Source: Climacium dendroides | Lineage: Eukaryota > Streptophyta > Bryopsida > Hypnales > Climaciaceae | Assembly: GCA_950106755.1 (NCBI GenBank) | Contig: OX467085.1 | Location: 1,860,001 to 1,924,000, forward strand | Direction: 5' to 3' | Length of the DNA stretch: 64,000 nucleotides | In this document: piece after piece, positions 1 through 12,400 of the stretch | How the letters are laid out: every line of letters starts with the position of its first letter | Numbering within the stretch: the stretch's first letter is position 1 | Program-made: the position numbers and the translations under genes | The notes under the pieces: generated by a model | The model's input: only the letters and a program-made list of their open reading frames with translations | The model's database searches: none | Told to the model about the DNA's origin: nothing

Positions 1-12
1 ATAGATACCAAA

Positions 13-20
13 CCAATAAA
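13..20 (+). promoter_or_regulatory. CCAAT/AATAAA motif pair (example; every monomer)
   Basis: ACCAATAAATTATAGG in each unit contains a CCAAT pentamer overlapping a canonical AATAAA hexamer on the forward strand. If the array were transcribed in this direction, a poly(A)-signal-like hexamer would occur about every 195 bp. This is a sequence match only. Both motifs are short and A-rich. Confidence 0.25.
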
Positions 21-31
21 TTATAGGCTTA

Positions 32-39
32 TGACGTGG
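32..39 (+). promoter_or_regulatory. TGACGTGG octamer (example; present in most monomers)
   Basis: TGACGTGG is a known high-affinity site type for bZIP factors: the UPRE bound by XBP1/ATF6-type proteins in animals, and TGACG/ACGTGG hybrid sites in plants. It occurs once in most units. It is altered in some groups: GATGTGG and GACCTGG mainly in the left half, GACGTCG around 37-47 kb, and GAAGTGG near 56.0 and 56.4 kb. No transcription unit is visible nearby, so a regulatory role is not shown. Confidence 0.3.
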
Positions 40-75
40 AAGCATGTGCGAAATTATAACACACAAGTTGCAAAT

Positions 76-92
76 CTTCGAAATAGTTAGGA
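76..92 (+). promoter_or_regulatory. CENP-B-box-like 17-mer (example; one per monomer)
   Basis: CTTCGAAATAGTTAGGA compared with the mammalian CENP-B box NTTCGNNNNANNCGGGN matches 7 of 9 core positions: TTCG, the central A and the last two Gs. The central CG of CGGG is TA here. Units with GTCGAAATAG or CTCGAAATAG match 6 of 9. The position is the same in every monomer. A 7 of 9 match somewhere in a random 195-bp sequence is not rare, so binding is unproven. Confidence 0.3.
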
Positions 93-1111
93 TTCAGGGA
101 AAAATGAAGTTTAAGAGAACCCGATTGCTTCCCCACACTTTTTCAATCGAAATGGGTGTTGAAGAATGAGACTCTAAAAATCATGTTGTATTTAATAGAT
201 ACCAAACCAATAAATTATAGGCTTTTGACGTGGAAGCATGTCCGAAATCATAACACACAAGTTGCAAATCGTCGAAATAGTTAGGATTCATGGAAAAATG
301 AAGTTTAAGAGAACCCTATTGCTTCCCCACACTTTTTCAATGGAAATGGGTGTTGAAGAATGAGACTCTAAAAATCATGTTGTATTTAATAGATACCAAA
401 CCAATAAATTATAGGCTTTTGACGTGGAAGCATGTCCGAAATCATAACACACAAGTTGCAAATCGTCGAAATAGTTAGGATTCATGGAAAAATGAAGTTT
501 AAGAGAACCCTATTGCTTCCCCACACTTTTTCAATGGAAATGGGTGTTGAAGAATGAGACTCTAAAAATCATGTTGTATTTAATAGATACCAAACCAATA
601 AATTATAGGTTTTTGACGTGGAAGCATGTCCGAAATCATAACACAGAAGTTGCAAATCGTCGAAATAGTTAGGATTCATGGAAAAATGAAGTTGAAGAGA
701 ACCCTATTGCTTCCCCACACTTTTTCAATCGAAATGGGTGTTAAAAAAATCAGACTCTTAAAATCATGCTGTATTTAATAGAAACCAAACCAATAAATTA
801 TAGGCTTTTGACGTGGAAGCATGTCAGAAATCATAACACACAAGTTGCAAATCTTCGAAATAGTTAGGATTCATGGAAAAATGAAGTTTAAGAGAACCCT
901 ATTGCTTCCCCACACTTTCTCAATTGAAATGGGTGTTGAAGATTGAGACTCTAAAAATCATGGTGTATTCAATAGAAACCAAACCAATAAATTATAGGTT
1001 TTTGACGTGGAAGCATGTCCGAAATCATAACACAGAAGTTGCAAATCGTCGAAATAGTTAGGATTCATGGAAAAATGAAGTTTAAGAGAACCCTATTGCT
1101 TCCCCACACTT

Positions 1112-1123
1112 TTTCAATTGAAA
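1112..1123. repeat. 12-bp perfect palindrome TTTCAATTGAAA (example)
   Basis: TTTCAATTGAAA equals its own reverse complement and is present in most 194-bp-class units. In 195- and 196-bp units the centre is usually CAATCG, which breaks the two central pairs. A second weak dyad, CCAATAAATTATAGG (for example 13-27), has one mismatched pair. A 5-bp stem TTCAT/ATGAA with a GGAAAA loop (for example 287-302) also occurs in most units. Confidence 0.85.
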
Positions 1124-1165
1124 TGGGTGTTGAAGAATGAGACTCTAAAAATCATGTTGTATTTA

Positions 1166-1360
1166 ATAGATACCAAACCAATAAATTATAGGCTTTTGAC
1201 CTGGAAGCATGTCCGAAATCATAACACACAAGTTGGAAATCTTCGAAATAGTTAGGATTCATGGAAAAATGAAGTTTAAGAGAACCCTATTGCTTCCCCA
1301 CACTTTTTCAATCGAAATGGGTGTTAAAAAAATCAGACTCTAAAAATCATGTCGTATTTA
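1166..1360 (+). repeat. Reference monomer, 195-bp class
   Basis: The unit runs from ATAG at 1166 to the next ATAG at 1361. The variable segment reads GTTAAAAAAATCAGACTC, one base longer than in the 194-bp class. It is usually followed by CATGTCGTATTTAATAG or CATGCTGTATTTAATAG. The class is interspersed with 194-bp units through the left two thirds of the window. Frame +1 from the conserved ATGTCC reaches the TAA in CTCTAA in this class. Confidence 0.93.
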
Positions 1361-2456
1361 ATAGAAACCAAACCAATAAATTATAGGCTTTTGACGTGGA
1401 AGCATGTCCGAAATTATAACACACAAGTTGCAAATCCTCGAAATAGTTAGGATTCATGGAAAAATGAAGTTTAAGAGAACCCTATTGCTTCCCCACACTT
1501 TTTCAATTGAAATGGGTGTTGAAGAATGAGACTCTAAAAATCATGTTGTATTTAATAGATACCAAACCAATAAATTATAGGCTTTTGACGTGGAAGCATG
1601 TCCGAAATCATAACACACAAGTTGCAAATCGTCGAAATAGTTAGGATTCATGGAAAAATGAAGTTTAAGAGAACCCCATTGCTTCCCCACACTTTTTCAA
1701 TGGAAATGGGTGTTGAAGAATGAGACTCTAAAAATCATGTTGTATTTAATAGATACCAAACCAATAAATTATAGGCTTTTGACCTGGAAGCATGTCCGAA
1801 ATCATAACACACAAGTTGGAAATCTTCGAAATAGTTAGGATTCATGGAAAAATGAAGTTTAAGAGAACCCTATTGCTTCCGCACACTTTTTCAATCGAAA
1901 TGGGTGTTAAAAAAATCAGACTCTTAAAATCATGCTGTATTTAATAGAAACCAAACCAATAAATTATAGGCTTTTGACGTGGAAGCATGTCCGAAATCAT
2001 AACACACAAGTTGCAAATCTTCGAAATAGTTAGGATTCATGGAAAAATGAAGTTTAAGAGAACCCCATTGCTTCCCCACACTTTCTCAATTGAAATGGGT
2101 GTTGAAGATTGAGACTCTAAAAATCATGGTGTATTCAATAGAAACCAAACCAATAAATTATAGGTTTTTGACGTGGAAGCATGTCCGAAATCATAACACA
2201 GAAGTTGCAAATCGTCGAAATAGTTAGGATTCATGGAAAAATGAAGTTTAAGAGAACCCTATTGCTTCCCCACACTTTTTCAATTGAAATGGGTGTTGAA
2301 GAATGAGACTCTAAAAATCATGTTGTATTTAATAGATACCAAACCAATAAATTATAGGCTTTTGACGTGGAAGCATGTCCGAAATCATAACACACAAGTT
2401 GGAAATCTTCGAAATAGTTAGGATTCAAGGGAAAATGAAGTTTAAGAGAACCCTAA

Positions 2457-4398
2457 TGCTTCCGCACACTTTTTCAATCGAAATGGGTGTTAAAAAAATC
2501 AGACTCTTAAAATCATGCTGTATTTAATAGAAACCAAACCAATAAATTATAGGCTTTTGACGTGGAAGCATGTCCGAAATCATAACACACAAGTTGCAAA
2601 TCTTCGAAATAGTTAGGATTCATGGAAAAATGAAGTTTAAGAGAACCCCATTGCTTCCCCACACTTTTTCAATTGAAATGGGTGTTGAAGATTGAGACTC
2701 TAAAAATCATGGTGTATTCAATAGAAACCAAACCAATAAATTATAGGTTTTTGACGTGGAAGCATGTCCGAAATCATAACACAGAAGTTGCAAATCGTCG
2801 AAATAGTTAGGATTCATGGAAAAATGAAGTTGAAGAGAACCCTATTGCTTCCCCACACTTTTTCAATTGAAATGGGTGTTGAAGAATGAGAGTCTAAAAA
2901 TCATGTTGTATTTAATAGATACCAAACCAATGAATTATAGGCTTTTGATGTGGAAGCATGTCCGAAATCATAACACACAAGTTGCAAATCGTCGAAATAG
3001 TTAGGATTCATGGAAAAATGAAGTTTAAGAGAACCCTATTGCTTCCCCACACTTTTTCAATCGAAATGGGTGTTGATGAATGAGACTCTAAAAATCATGT
3101 ATTATTTAATAGATACCAAACCAATAAATTATAGGCTTTTGACGTGGAAGCATGTCCGAAATTATAACACAGAAGTTGCAAATCGTCGAAATAGTTAGGA
3201 TTCATGGAAAAATGAAGTTTAAGAGAACCCTATTGCTTCCCCACATTTTTTCAATTGAAATGGGTGTTGAAGAATGAGACTCTAAAAATCATGTTGTATT
3301 TAATAGATACCAAACCAATAAATTATAGGCTTTTGATGTGGAAGCATGTCCGAAATTATAACACACAAGTTGCAAATCGTCGAAATAGTTAGGATTCATG
3401 GAAAAATGAAGTTTAAGAGAACCCTATTGCTTCCGCACACTTTTTCAATCGAAATGGGTGTTAAAAAAATCAGACTCTTAAAATCATGCTGTATTTAATA
3501 GAAACCAAACCAATAAATTATAGGCTTTTGACGTGGAAGCATGTCCGAAATCATAACACACAAGTTGCAAATCTTCGAAATAGTTAGGATTCATGGAAAA
3601 ATGAAGTTTAAGAGAACCCCATTGCTTCCCCACACTTTTTCAATTGAAATGGGTGTTGAAGATTGAGACTTTAAAAATCATGGTGTATTCAATAGAAACC
3701 AAACCAATAAATTATAGGTTTTTGACGTGGAAGCATGTCCGAAATCATAACACACAAGTTGCAAATCGTCGAAATAGTTAGGATTCATGGAAAAATGAAG
3801 TTGAAGAGAACCCTATTGCTTCCCCACACTTTTTCAATTGAAATGGGTGTTGAAGAATGAGAGTCTAAAAATCATGTTGTATTTAATAGATACCAAACCA
3901 ATGAATTATAGGCTTTTGATGTGGAAGCATGTCCGAAATCATAACACACAAGTTGCAAATCGTCGAAATAGTTAGGATTCATGGAAAAATGAAGTTTAAG
4001 AGAACCCTATTGCTTCCCCACACTTTTTCAATCGAAATGGGTGTTGATGAATGAGACTCTAAAAATCATGTATTATTTAATAGATACCAAACCAATAAAT
4101 TATAGGCTTTTGACGTGGAAGCATGTCCGAAATTATAACACACAAGTTGCAAATCGTCGAAATAGTTAGGATTCATGGAAAAATGAAGTTTAAGAGAACC
4201 CTATTGCTTCCCCACATTTTTTCAATTGAAATGGGTGTTGAAGAATGAGACTCTAAAAATCATGTTGTATTTAATAGATACCAAACCAATAAATTATAGG
4301 CTTTTGATGTGGAAGCATGTCCGAAATTATAACACACAAGTTGCAAATCGTCGAAATAGTTAGGATTCATGGAAAAATGAAGTTTAAGAGAACCCTAT
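2457..4398 (+). repeat. 5-monomer higher-order repeat, 971 bp, two copies
   Basis: Copy 1 is 2,457-3,427 and copy 2 is 3,428-4,398. Five rare variants recur in the same order 971 bp apart: TTCCGCACAC (2,460/3,431), GAAGTTGAAGAG (gttgaagag at 2,829/3,800), GAGAGTCTAAA, GTTGATGAATGAG with CATGTATTATT, and CCCACATTTTTTC. I see only a few single-base differences, such as GACTCTAAA versus GACTTTAAA at 2,700/3,671. Part of the same series recurs from about 5,568 and 10,812. Confidence 0.85.
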
Positions 4399-7300
4399 TG
4401 CTTCCCCACACTTTTTCAATGGAAATGGGTGTTGAAGAATGAGACTCTAAAAATCATGTTGTATTTAATAGATACCAAACCAATAAATTATAGGCTTTTG
4501 ACCTGGAAGCATGTCCGAAATCATAACACACAAGTTGGAAATCTTCGAAATAGTTAGGATTCATGGAAAAATGAAGTTTAAGAGAACCCTATTGCTTCCC
4601 CACACTTTTTCAATCGAAATGGGTGTTAAAAAAATCAGACTCTAAAAATCATGTCGTATTTAATAGAAACCAAACCAATAAATTATAGGCTTTTGACGTG
4701 GAAGCATGTCCGAAATTATAACACACAAGTTGCAAATCTTCGAAATAGTTAGGATTCATGGAAAAATGAAGTTTAAGAGAACCCCATTGCTTCCCCACAC
4801 TTTTTCAATTGAAATGGGTGTTGAAGAATGAGACTCTAAAAATCATGTTGTATTCAATAGAAACCAAACCAATAAATTATAGGTTTTTGACGTGGAAGCA
4901 TGTCCGAAATTATAACACAGAAGTTGCAAATCGTCGAAATAGTTAGGATTCATGGAAAAATGAAGTTTAAGAGAACCCTATTGCTTCCCCACACTTTTTC
5001 AATTGAAATGGGTGTTGAAGAATGAGACTCTAAAAATCATGTTGTATTTAATAGATACCAAACCAATGAATTATAGGCTTTTGACGTGGAAGCATGTCCG
5101 AAATTATAACACACAAGTTGCAAATCTTCGAAATAGTTAGGATTCATGGAAAAATGAAGTTGAAGAGAACCCTATTGCTTCCCCACACATTTTCAATCGA
5201 AATGGGTGTTGAAGAATGAGAGTCTAAAAATCATGTTGTATTTAATAGATACCAAACCAATGAATTATAGGCTTTTGACGTGGAAGCATGTCCGAAATTA
5301 TAACACAGAAGTTGCAAATCGTCGAAATAGTTAGGATTCATGGAAAAATGAAGTTTAAGAGAACCCTATTGCTTCCCCACACTTTTTCAATTGAAATGGG
5401 TGTTGAAGAATGAGACTCTAAAAATCATGTTGTATTTAATAGATACCAAACCAATAAATTATAGGCTTTTGATGTGGAAGCATGTCCGAAATTATAACAC
5501 ACAAGTTGCAAATCGTCGAAATAGTTAGGATTCATGGAAAAATGAAGTTTAAGAGAACCCTATTGCTTCCGCACACTTTTTCAATCGAAATGGGTGTTAA
5601 AAAAATCAGACTCTTAAAATCATGCTGTATTTAATAGAAACCAAACCAATAAATTATAGGCTTTTGACGTGGAAGCATGTCCGAAATCATAACACACAAG
5701 TTGCAAATCTTCGAAATAGTTAGGATTCATGGAAAAATGAAGTTTAAGAGAACCCCATTGCTTCCCCACACTTTTTCAATTGAAATGGGTGTTGAAGATT
5801 GAGACTCTAAAAATCATGGTGTATTCAATAGAAACCAAACCAATAAATTATAGGTTTTTGACGTGGAAGCATGTCCGAAATCATAACACAGAAGTTGCAA
5901 ATCGTCGAAATAGTTAGGATTCATGGAAAAATGAAGTTGAAGAGAACCCTATTGCTTCCCCACACTTTTTCAATTGAAATGGGTGTTGAAGAATGAGAGT
6001 CTAAAAATCATGTTGTATTTAATAGATACCAAACCAATGAATTATAGGCTTTTGATGTGGAAGCATGTCCGAAATCATAACACACAAGTTGCAAATCTTC
6101 GAAATAGTTAGGATTCATGGAAAAATGAAGTTTAAGAGAACCCTATTGCTTCCCCACACTTTTTCAATCGAAATGGGTGTTGATGAATGAGACTCTAAAA
6201 ATCATGTATTATTTAATAGATACCAAACCAATAAATTATAGGCTTTTGACGTGGAAGCATGTCCGAAATTATAACACAGAAGTTGCCAATCGTCGAAATA
6301 GTTAGGATTCATGGAAAAATGAAGTTTAAGAGAACCCTATTACTTCCCCACACTTTTTCAATTGAAATGGGTGTTGAAGAATGAGACTCTAAAAATCATG
6401 TTGTATTTAATAGATACCAAACCAATAAATTATAGGCTTTTGATGTGGAAGCATGTCCGAAATTATAACACACAAGTTGCAAATCGTCGAAATAGTTAGG
6501 ATTCATGGAAAAATGAAGTTTAAGAGAACCCTATTGCTTCCCCACACTTTTTCAATGGAAATGGGTGTTGAAGAATGAGACTCTAAAAATCATGTATTAT
6601 TTAATAGATACCAAACCAATAAATTATAGGCTTTTGACGTGGAAGCATGTCCGAAATTATAACACACAAGTTGCAAATCGTCGAAATAGTTAGGATTCAT
6701 GGAAAAATGAAGTTTAAGAGAACCCTATTGCTTCCCCACATTTTTTCAATTGAAATGGGTGTTGAAGAATGAGACTCTAAAAATCATGTTGTATTTAATA
6801 GATACCAAACCAATAAATTATAGGCTTTTGATGTGGAAGCATGTCCGAAATTATAACACACAAGTTGCAAATCGTCGAAATAGTTAGGATTCATGGAAAA
6901 ATGAAGTTTAAGAGAACCCTATTGCTTCCCCACACTTTTTCAATGGAAATGGGTGTTGAAGAATGAGACTCTAAAAATCATGTATTATTTAATAGATACC
7001 AAACCAATAAATTATAGGCTTTTGACGTGGAAGCATGTCCGAAATTATAACACACAAGTTGCAAATCGTCGAAATAGTTAGGATTCATGGAAAAATGAAG
7101 TTTAAGAGAACCCTATTGCTTCCCCACATTTTTTCAATTGAAATGGGTGTTGAAGAATGAGACTCTAAAAATCATGTTGTATTTAATAGATACCAAACCA
7201 ATAAATTATAGGCTTTTGATGTGGAAGCATGTCCGAAATTATAACACACAAGTTGCAAATCGTCGAAATAGTTAGGATTCATGGAAAAATGAAGTTTAAG

Positions 7301-8385
7301 AGAACCCTATTGCTTCCCCACACTTTTTCAATGGAAATGGGTGTTGAAGAATGAGACTCTAAAAATCATGTTGTATTTAATAGATACCAAACCAATAAAT
7401 TATAGGCTTTTGACCTGGAAGCATGTCCGAAATCATAACACACAAGTTGGAAATCTTCGAAATAGTTAGGATTCATGGAAAAATGAAGTTTAAGAGAACC
7501 CTATTGCTTCCCCACACTTTTTCAATCGAAATGGGTGTTAAAAAAATCAGACTCTAAAAATCATGTCGTATTTAATAGAAACCAAACCAATAAATTATAG
7601 GCTTTTGACGTGGAAGCATGTCCGAAATTATAACACACAAGTTGCAAATCTTCGAAATAGTTAGGATTCATGGAAAAATGAAGTTTAAGAGAACCCCATT
7701 GCTTCCCCACACTTTTTCAATTGAAATGGGTGTTGAAGAATGAGACTCTAAAAATCATGTTGTATTCAATAGAAACCAAACCAATAAATTATAGGTTATT
7801 GACGTGGAAGCATGTCCGAAATCATAACACACAAGTTGCAAATCTTCGAAATAGTTAGGATTCATGGAAAAATGAAGTTGAAGAGAACCCTATTGCTTCC
7901 CCACACATTTTCAATCGAAATGGGTGTTGAAGAATGAGAGTCTAAAAATCATGTTGTATTTAATAGATACCAAACCAATGAATTATAGGCTTTTGACGTG
8001 GAAGCATGTCCGAAATTATAACACAGAAGTTGCAAATCGTCGAAATAGTTAGGATTCATGGAAAAATGAAGTTTAAGAGAACCCTATTGCTTCCCCACAC
8101 TTTTTCAATTGAAATGGGTGTTGAAGAATGAGACTCTAAAAATCATGTTGTATTTAATAGATACCAAACCAATAAATTATAGGCTTTTGACCTGGAAGCA
8201 TGTCCGAAATCATAACACACAAGTTGCAAATCCTCGAAATAGTTAGGATTCATGGAAAAATGAAGTTTAAGAGAACCCTATTGCTTCCGCACACTTTTTC
8301 AATCGAAATGGGTGTTAAAAAAATCAGACTCTTAAAATCATGCTGTATTTAATAGAAACCAAACCAATAAATTATAGGCTTTTGA
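4228..8385 (+). repeat. Large duplicated block, copy 1 (4,158 bp)
   Basis: This matches 9,472-14,405 by a series of rare variants in order: GACCTGG (4,500), CACACATTTTC (5,187), GTTGCCAATCG (6,282), CTATTACTTCC (6,341), CATGTATTATT (6,591 and 6,979), AGGTTATTGACG (about 7,794) and TCCTCGAAAT (8,231). The offset to copy 2 steps from 5,244 to 5,632 to 6,020 bp, because copy 2 holds two extra 388-bp pieces. The left edge is set by CAATTGAA versus CAATCGAA at 4,227/9,471. The right edge is set by GACCTGG versus GACGTGG at 8,386/14,406. Confidence 0.85.
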
Positions 8386-9471
8386 CCTGGAAGCATGTCC
8401 GAAATCATAACACACAAGTTGGAAATCTTCGAAATAGTTAGGATTCATGGAAAAATGAAGTTTAAGAGAACCCTATTGCTTCCCCACACTTTTTCAATCG
8501 AAATGGGTGTTAAAAAAATCAGACTCTAAAAATCATGTCGTATTTAATAGAAACCAAACCAATAAATTATAGGCTTTTGACGTGGAAGCATGTCCGAAAT
8601 TATAACACACAAGTTGCAAATCTTCGAAATAGTTAGGATTCATGGAAAAATGAAGTTTAAGAGAACCCCATTGCTTCCCCACACTTTTTCAATTGAAATG
8701 GGTGTTGAAGAATGAGACTCTAAAAATCATGTTGTATTTAATAGATACCAAACCAATAAATTATAGGCTTTTGATGTGGAAGCATGTCCGAAATTATAAC
8801 ACACAAGTTGCAAATCGTCGAAATAGTTAGGATTCATGGAAAAATGAAGTTTAAGAGAACCCCATTGCTTCCCCACACTTTTTCAATCGAAATGGGTGTT
8901 GAAGAATGAGACTCTAAAAATCATGTTGTATTTAATAGATACCAAACCAATAAATTATAGGCTTTTGATGTGGAAGCATGTCCGAAATTATAACACACAA
9001 GTTGCAAATCGTCGAAATAGTTAGGATTCATGGAAAAATGAAGTTTAAGAGAACCCTATTGCTTCCCCACACTTTTTCAATGGAAATGGGTGTTGAAGAA
9101 TGAGACTCTAAAAATCATGTTGTATTTAATAGATACCAAACCAATAAATTATAGGCTTTTGACCTGGAAGCATGTCCGAAATCATAACACACAAGTTGGA
9201 AATCTTCGAAATAGTTAGGATTCATGGAAAAATGAAGTTTAAGAGAACCCTATTGCTTCCCCACACTTTTTCAATCGAAATGGGTGTTAAAAAAATCAGA
9301 CTCTAAAAATCATGTCGTATTTAATAGAAACCAAACCAATAAATTATAGGCTTTTGACGTGGAAGCATGTCCGAAATTATAACACACAAGTTGCAAATCG
9401 TCGAAATAGTTAGGATTCATGGAAAAATGAAGTTTAAGAGAACCCCATTGCTTCCCCACACTTTTTCAATC
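8386..9471 (+). repeat. Spacer sub-array between the two large copies
   Basis: About 5.6 ordinary 194/195-bp units lie between the duplicated blocks. TTTTGACCTGG recurs at 8,384, 9,161 and 9,744, that is at 4- and then 3-monomer steps (777 and 583 bp). This indicates smaller exchanges inside the region. No non-satellite sequence is present. Confidence 0.8.
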
Positions 9472-12400
9472 GAAATGGGTGTTGAAGAATGAGACTCTAA
9501 AAATCATGTTGTATTTAATAGATACCAAACCAATAAATTATAGGCTTTTGATGTGGAAGCATGTCCGAAATTATAACACACAAGTTGCAAATCGTCGAAA
9601 TAGTTAGGATTCATGGAAAAATGAAGTTTAAGAGAACCCTATTGCTTCCCCACACTTTTTCAATGGAAATGGGTGTTGAAGAATGAGACTCTAAAAATCA
9701 TGTTGTATTTAATAGATACCAAACCAATAAATTATAGGCTTTTGACCTGGAAGCATGTCCGAAATCATAACACACAAGTTGGAAATCTTCGAAATAGTTA
9801 GGATTCATGGAAAAATGAAGTTTAAGAGAACCCTATTGCTTCCCCACACTTTTTCAATCGAAATGGGTGTTAAAAAAATCAGACTCTAAAAATCATGTCG
9901 TATTTAATAGAAACCAAACCAATAAATTATAGGCTTTTGACGTGGAAGCATGTCCGAAATTATAACACACAAGTTGCAAATCTTCGAAATAGTTAGGATT
10001 CATGGAAAAATGAAGTTTAAGAGAACCCCATTGCTTCCCCACACTTTTTCAATTGAAATGGGTGTTGAAGAATGAGACTCTAAAAATCATGTTGTATTCA
10101 ATAGAAACCAAACCAATAAATTATAGGTTTTTGACGTGGAAGCATGTCCGAAATTATAACACAGAAGTTGCAAATCGTCGAAATAGTTAGGATTCATGGA
10201 AAAATGAAGTTTAAGAGAACCCTATTGCTTCCCCACACTTTTTCAATTGAAATGGGTGTTGAAGAATGAGACTCTAAAAATCATGTTGTATTTAATAGAT
10301 ACCAAACCAATGAATTATAGGCTTTTGACGTGGAAGCATGTCCGAAATTATAACACACAAGTTGCAAATCTTCGAAATAGTTAGGATTCATGGAAAAATG
10401 AAGTTGAAGAGAACCCTATTGCTTCCCCACACATTTTCAATCGAAATGGGTGTTGAAGAATGAGAGTCTAAAAATCATGTTGTATTTAATAGATACCAAA
10501 CCAATGAATTATAGGCTTTTGACGTGGAAGCATGTCCGAAATTATAACACAGAAGTTGCAAATCGTCGAAATAGTTAGGATTCATGGAAAAATGAAGTTT
10601 AAGAGAACCCTATTGCTTCCCCACACTTTTTCAATTGAAATGGGTGTTGAAGAATGAGACTCTAAAAATCATGTTGTATTTAATAGATACCAAACCAATA
10701 AATTATAGGCTTTTGATGTGGAAGCATGTCCGAAATTATAACACACAAGTTGCAAATCGTCGAAATAGTTAGGATTCATGGAAAAATGAAGTTTAAGAGA
10801 ACCCTATTGCTTCCGCACACTTTTTCAATCGAAATGGGTGTTAAAAAAATCAGACTCTTAAAATCATGCTGTATTTAATAGAAACCAAACCAATAAATTA
10901 TAGGCTTTTGACGTGGAAGCATGTCCGAAATCATAACACACAAGTTGCAAATCTTCGAAATAGTTAGGATTCATGGAAAAATGAAGTTTAAGAGAACCCC
11001 ATTGCTTCCCCACACTTTTTCAATTGAAATGGGTGTTGAAGATTGAGACTCTAAAAATCATGGTGTATTCAATAGAAACCAAACCAATAAATTATAGGTT
11101 TTTGACGTGGAAGCATGTCCGAAATCATAACACAGAAGTTGCAAATCGTCGAAATAGTTAGGATTCATGGAAAAATGAAGTTGAAGAGAACCCTATTGCT
11201 TCCCCACACTTTTTCAATTGAAATGGGTGTTGAAGAATGAGAGTCTAAAAATCATGTTGTATTTAATAGATACCAAACCAATGAATTATAGGCTTTTGAT
11301 GTGGAAGCATGTCCGAAATCATAACACACAAGTTGCAAATCTTCGAAATAGTTAGGATTCATGGAAAAATGAAGTTTAAGAGAACCCTATTGCTTCCCCA
11401 CACTTTTTCAATCGAAATGGGTGTTGATGAATGAGACTCTAAAAATCATGTATTATTTAATAGATACCAAACCAATAAATTATAGGCTTTTGACGTGGAA
11501 GCATGTCCGAAATTATAACACAGAAGTTGCCAATCGTCGAAATAGTTAGGATTCATGGAAAAATGAAGTTTAAGAGAACCCTATTGCTTCCCCACACTTT
11601 TTCAATTGAAATGGGTGTTGAAGAATGAGAGTCTAAAAATCATGTTGTATTTAATAGATACCAAACCAATGAATTATAGGCTTTTGATGTGGAAGCATGT
11701 CCGAAATCATAACACACAAGTTGCAAATCTTCGAAATAGTTAGGATTCATGGAAAAATGAAGTTTAAGAGAACCCTATTGCTTCCCCACACTTTTTCAAT
11801 CGAAATGGGTGTTGATGAATGAGACTCTAAAAATCATGTATTATTTAATAGATACCAAACCAATAAATTATAGGCTTTTGACGTGGAAGCATGTCCGAAA
11901 TTATAACACAGAAGTTGCCAATCGTCGAAATAGTTAGGATTCATGGAAAAATGAAGTTTAAGAGAACCCTATTACTTCCCCACACTTTTTCAATTGAAAT
12001 GGGTGTTGAAGAATGAGACTCTAAAAATCATGTTGTATTTAATAGATACCAAACCAATAAATTATAGGCTTTTGATGTGGAAGCATGTCCGAAATTATAA
12101 CACACAAGTTGCAAATCGTCGAAATAGTTAGGATTCATGGAAAAATGAAGTTTAAGAGAACCCTATTGCTTCCCCACACTTTTTCAATGGAAATGGGTGT
12201 TGAAGAATGAGACTCTAAAAATCATGTATTATTTAATAGATACCAAACCAATAAATTATAGGCTTTTGACGTGGAAGCATGTCCGAAATTATAACACACA
12301 AGTTGCAAATCGTCGAAATAGTTAGGATTCATGGAAAAATGAAGTTTAAGAGAACCCTATTGCTTCCCCACATTTTTTCAATTGAAATGGGTGTTGAAGA

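Larger units (their letters stand above)
1..194 (+). repeat. Reference monomer, 194-bp class
   Basis: The first complete unit; the next unit's ATAGATACC starts at 195. This class has GTTGAAGAATGAGACTC (or GAAGATTGAG) in the variable segment, and usually CAATTGAAA or CAATGGAAA rather than CAATCGAAA just before it; this particular unit has CAATCGAAA. It is the commonest class between 1 and about 22 kb. The in-frame TGA in GAAGAATGAG closes the forward reading frame that stays open in 196-bp units. Confidence 0.95.
1..2456 (+). repeat. Left sub-array of mixed 194/195-bp units
   Basis: About 12.6 units alternate between the 194-bp (GTTGAAGAATGAG, GTTGAAGATTGAG) and 195-bp types. Marker variants include TTGACCTGGAAGC followed by CAAGTTGGAAATC (from about 1,196 and 1,783), TTCCGCACAC (about 1,878) and CATGGTGTATTCAATAG. 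Neighbouring units share these in different combinations, and no single higher-order period covers the stretch. Confidence 0.85.

Noticed and set aside
76..92. Functional CENP-B box
   Set aside because: Only 7 of 9 core bases match, and the central CG is TA. It is kept as a low-confidence lookalike, not as a binding site.
219..258. Bacterial-type promoter match, TTGACG and TATAAC about 18 bp apart in units with AAATTATAAC
   Set aside because: The spacing and bases resemble a sigma-70 promoter, but a eukaryotic-style satellite array gives no bacterial context and the match recurs because the unit recurs.
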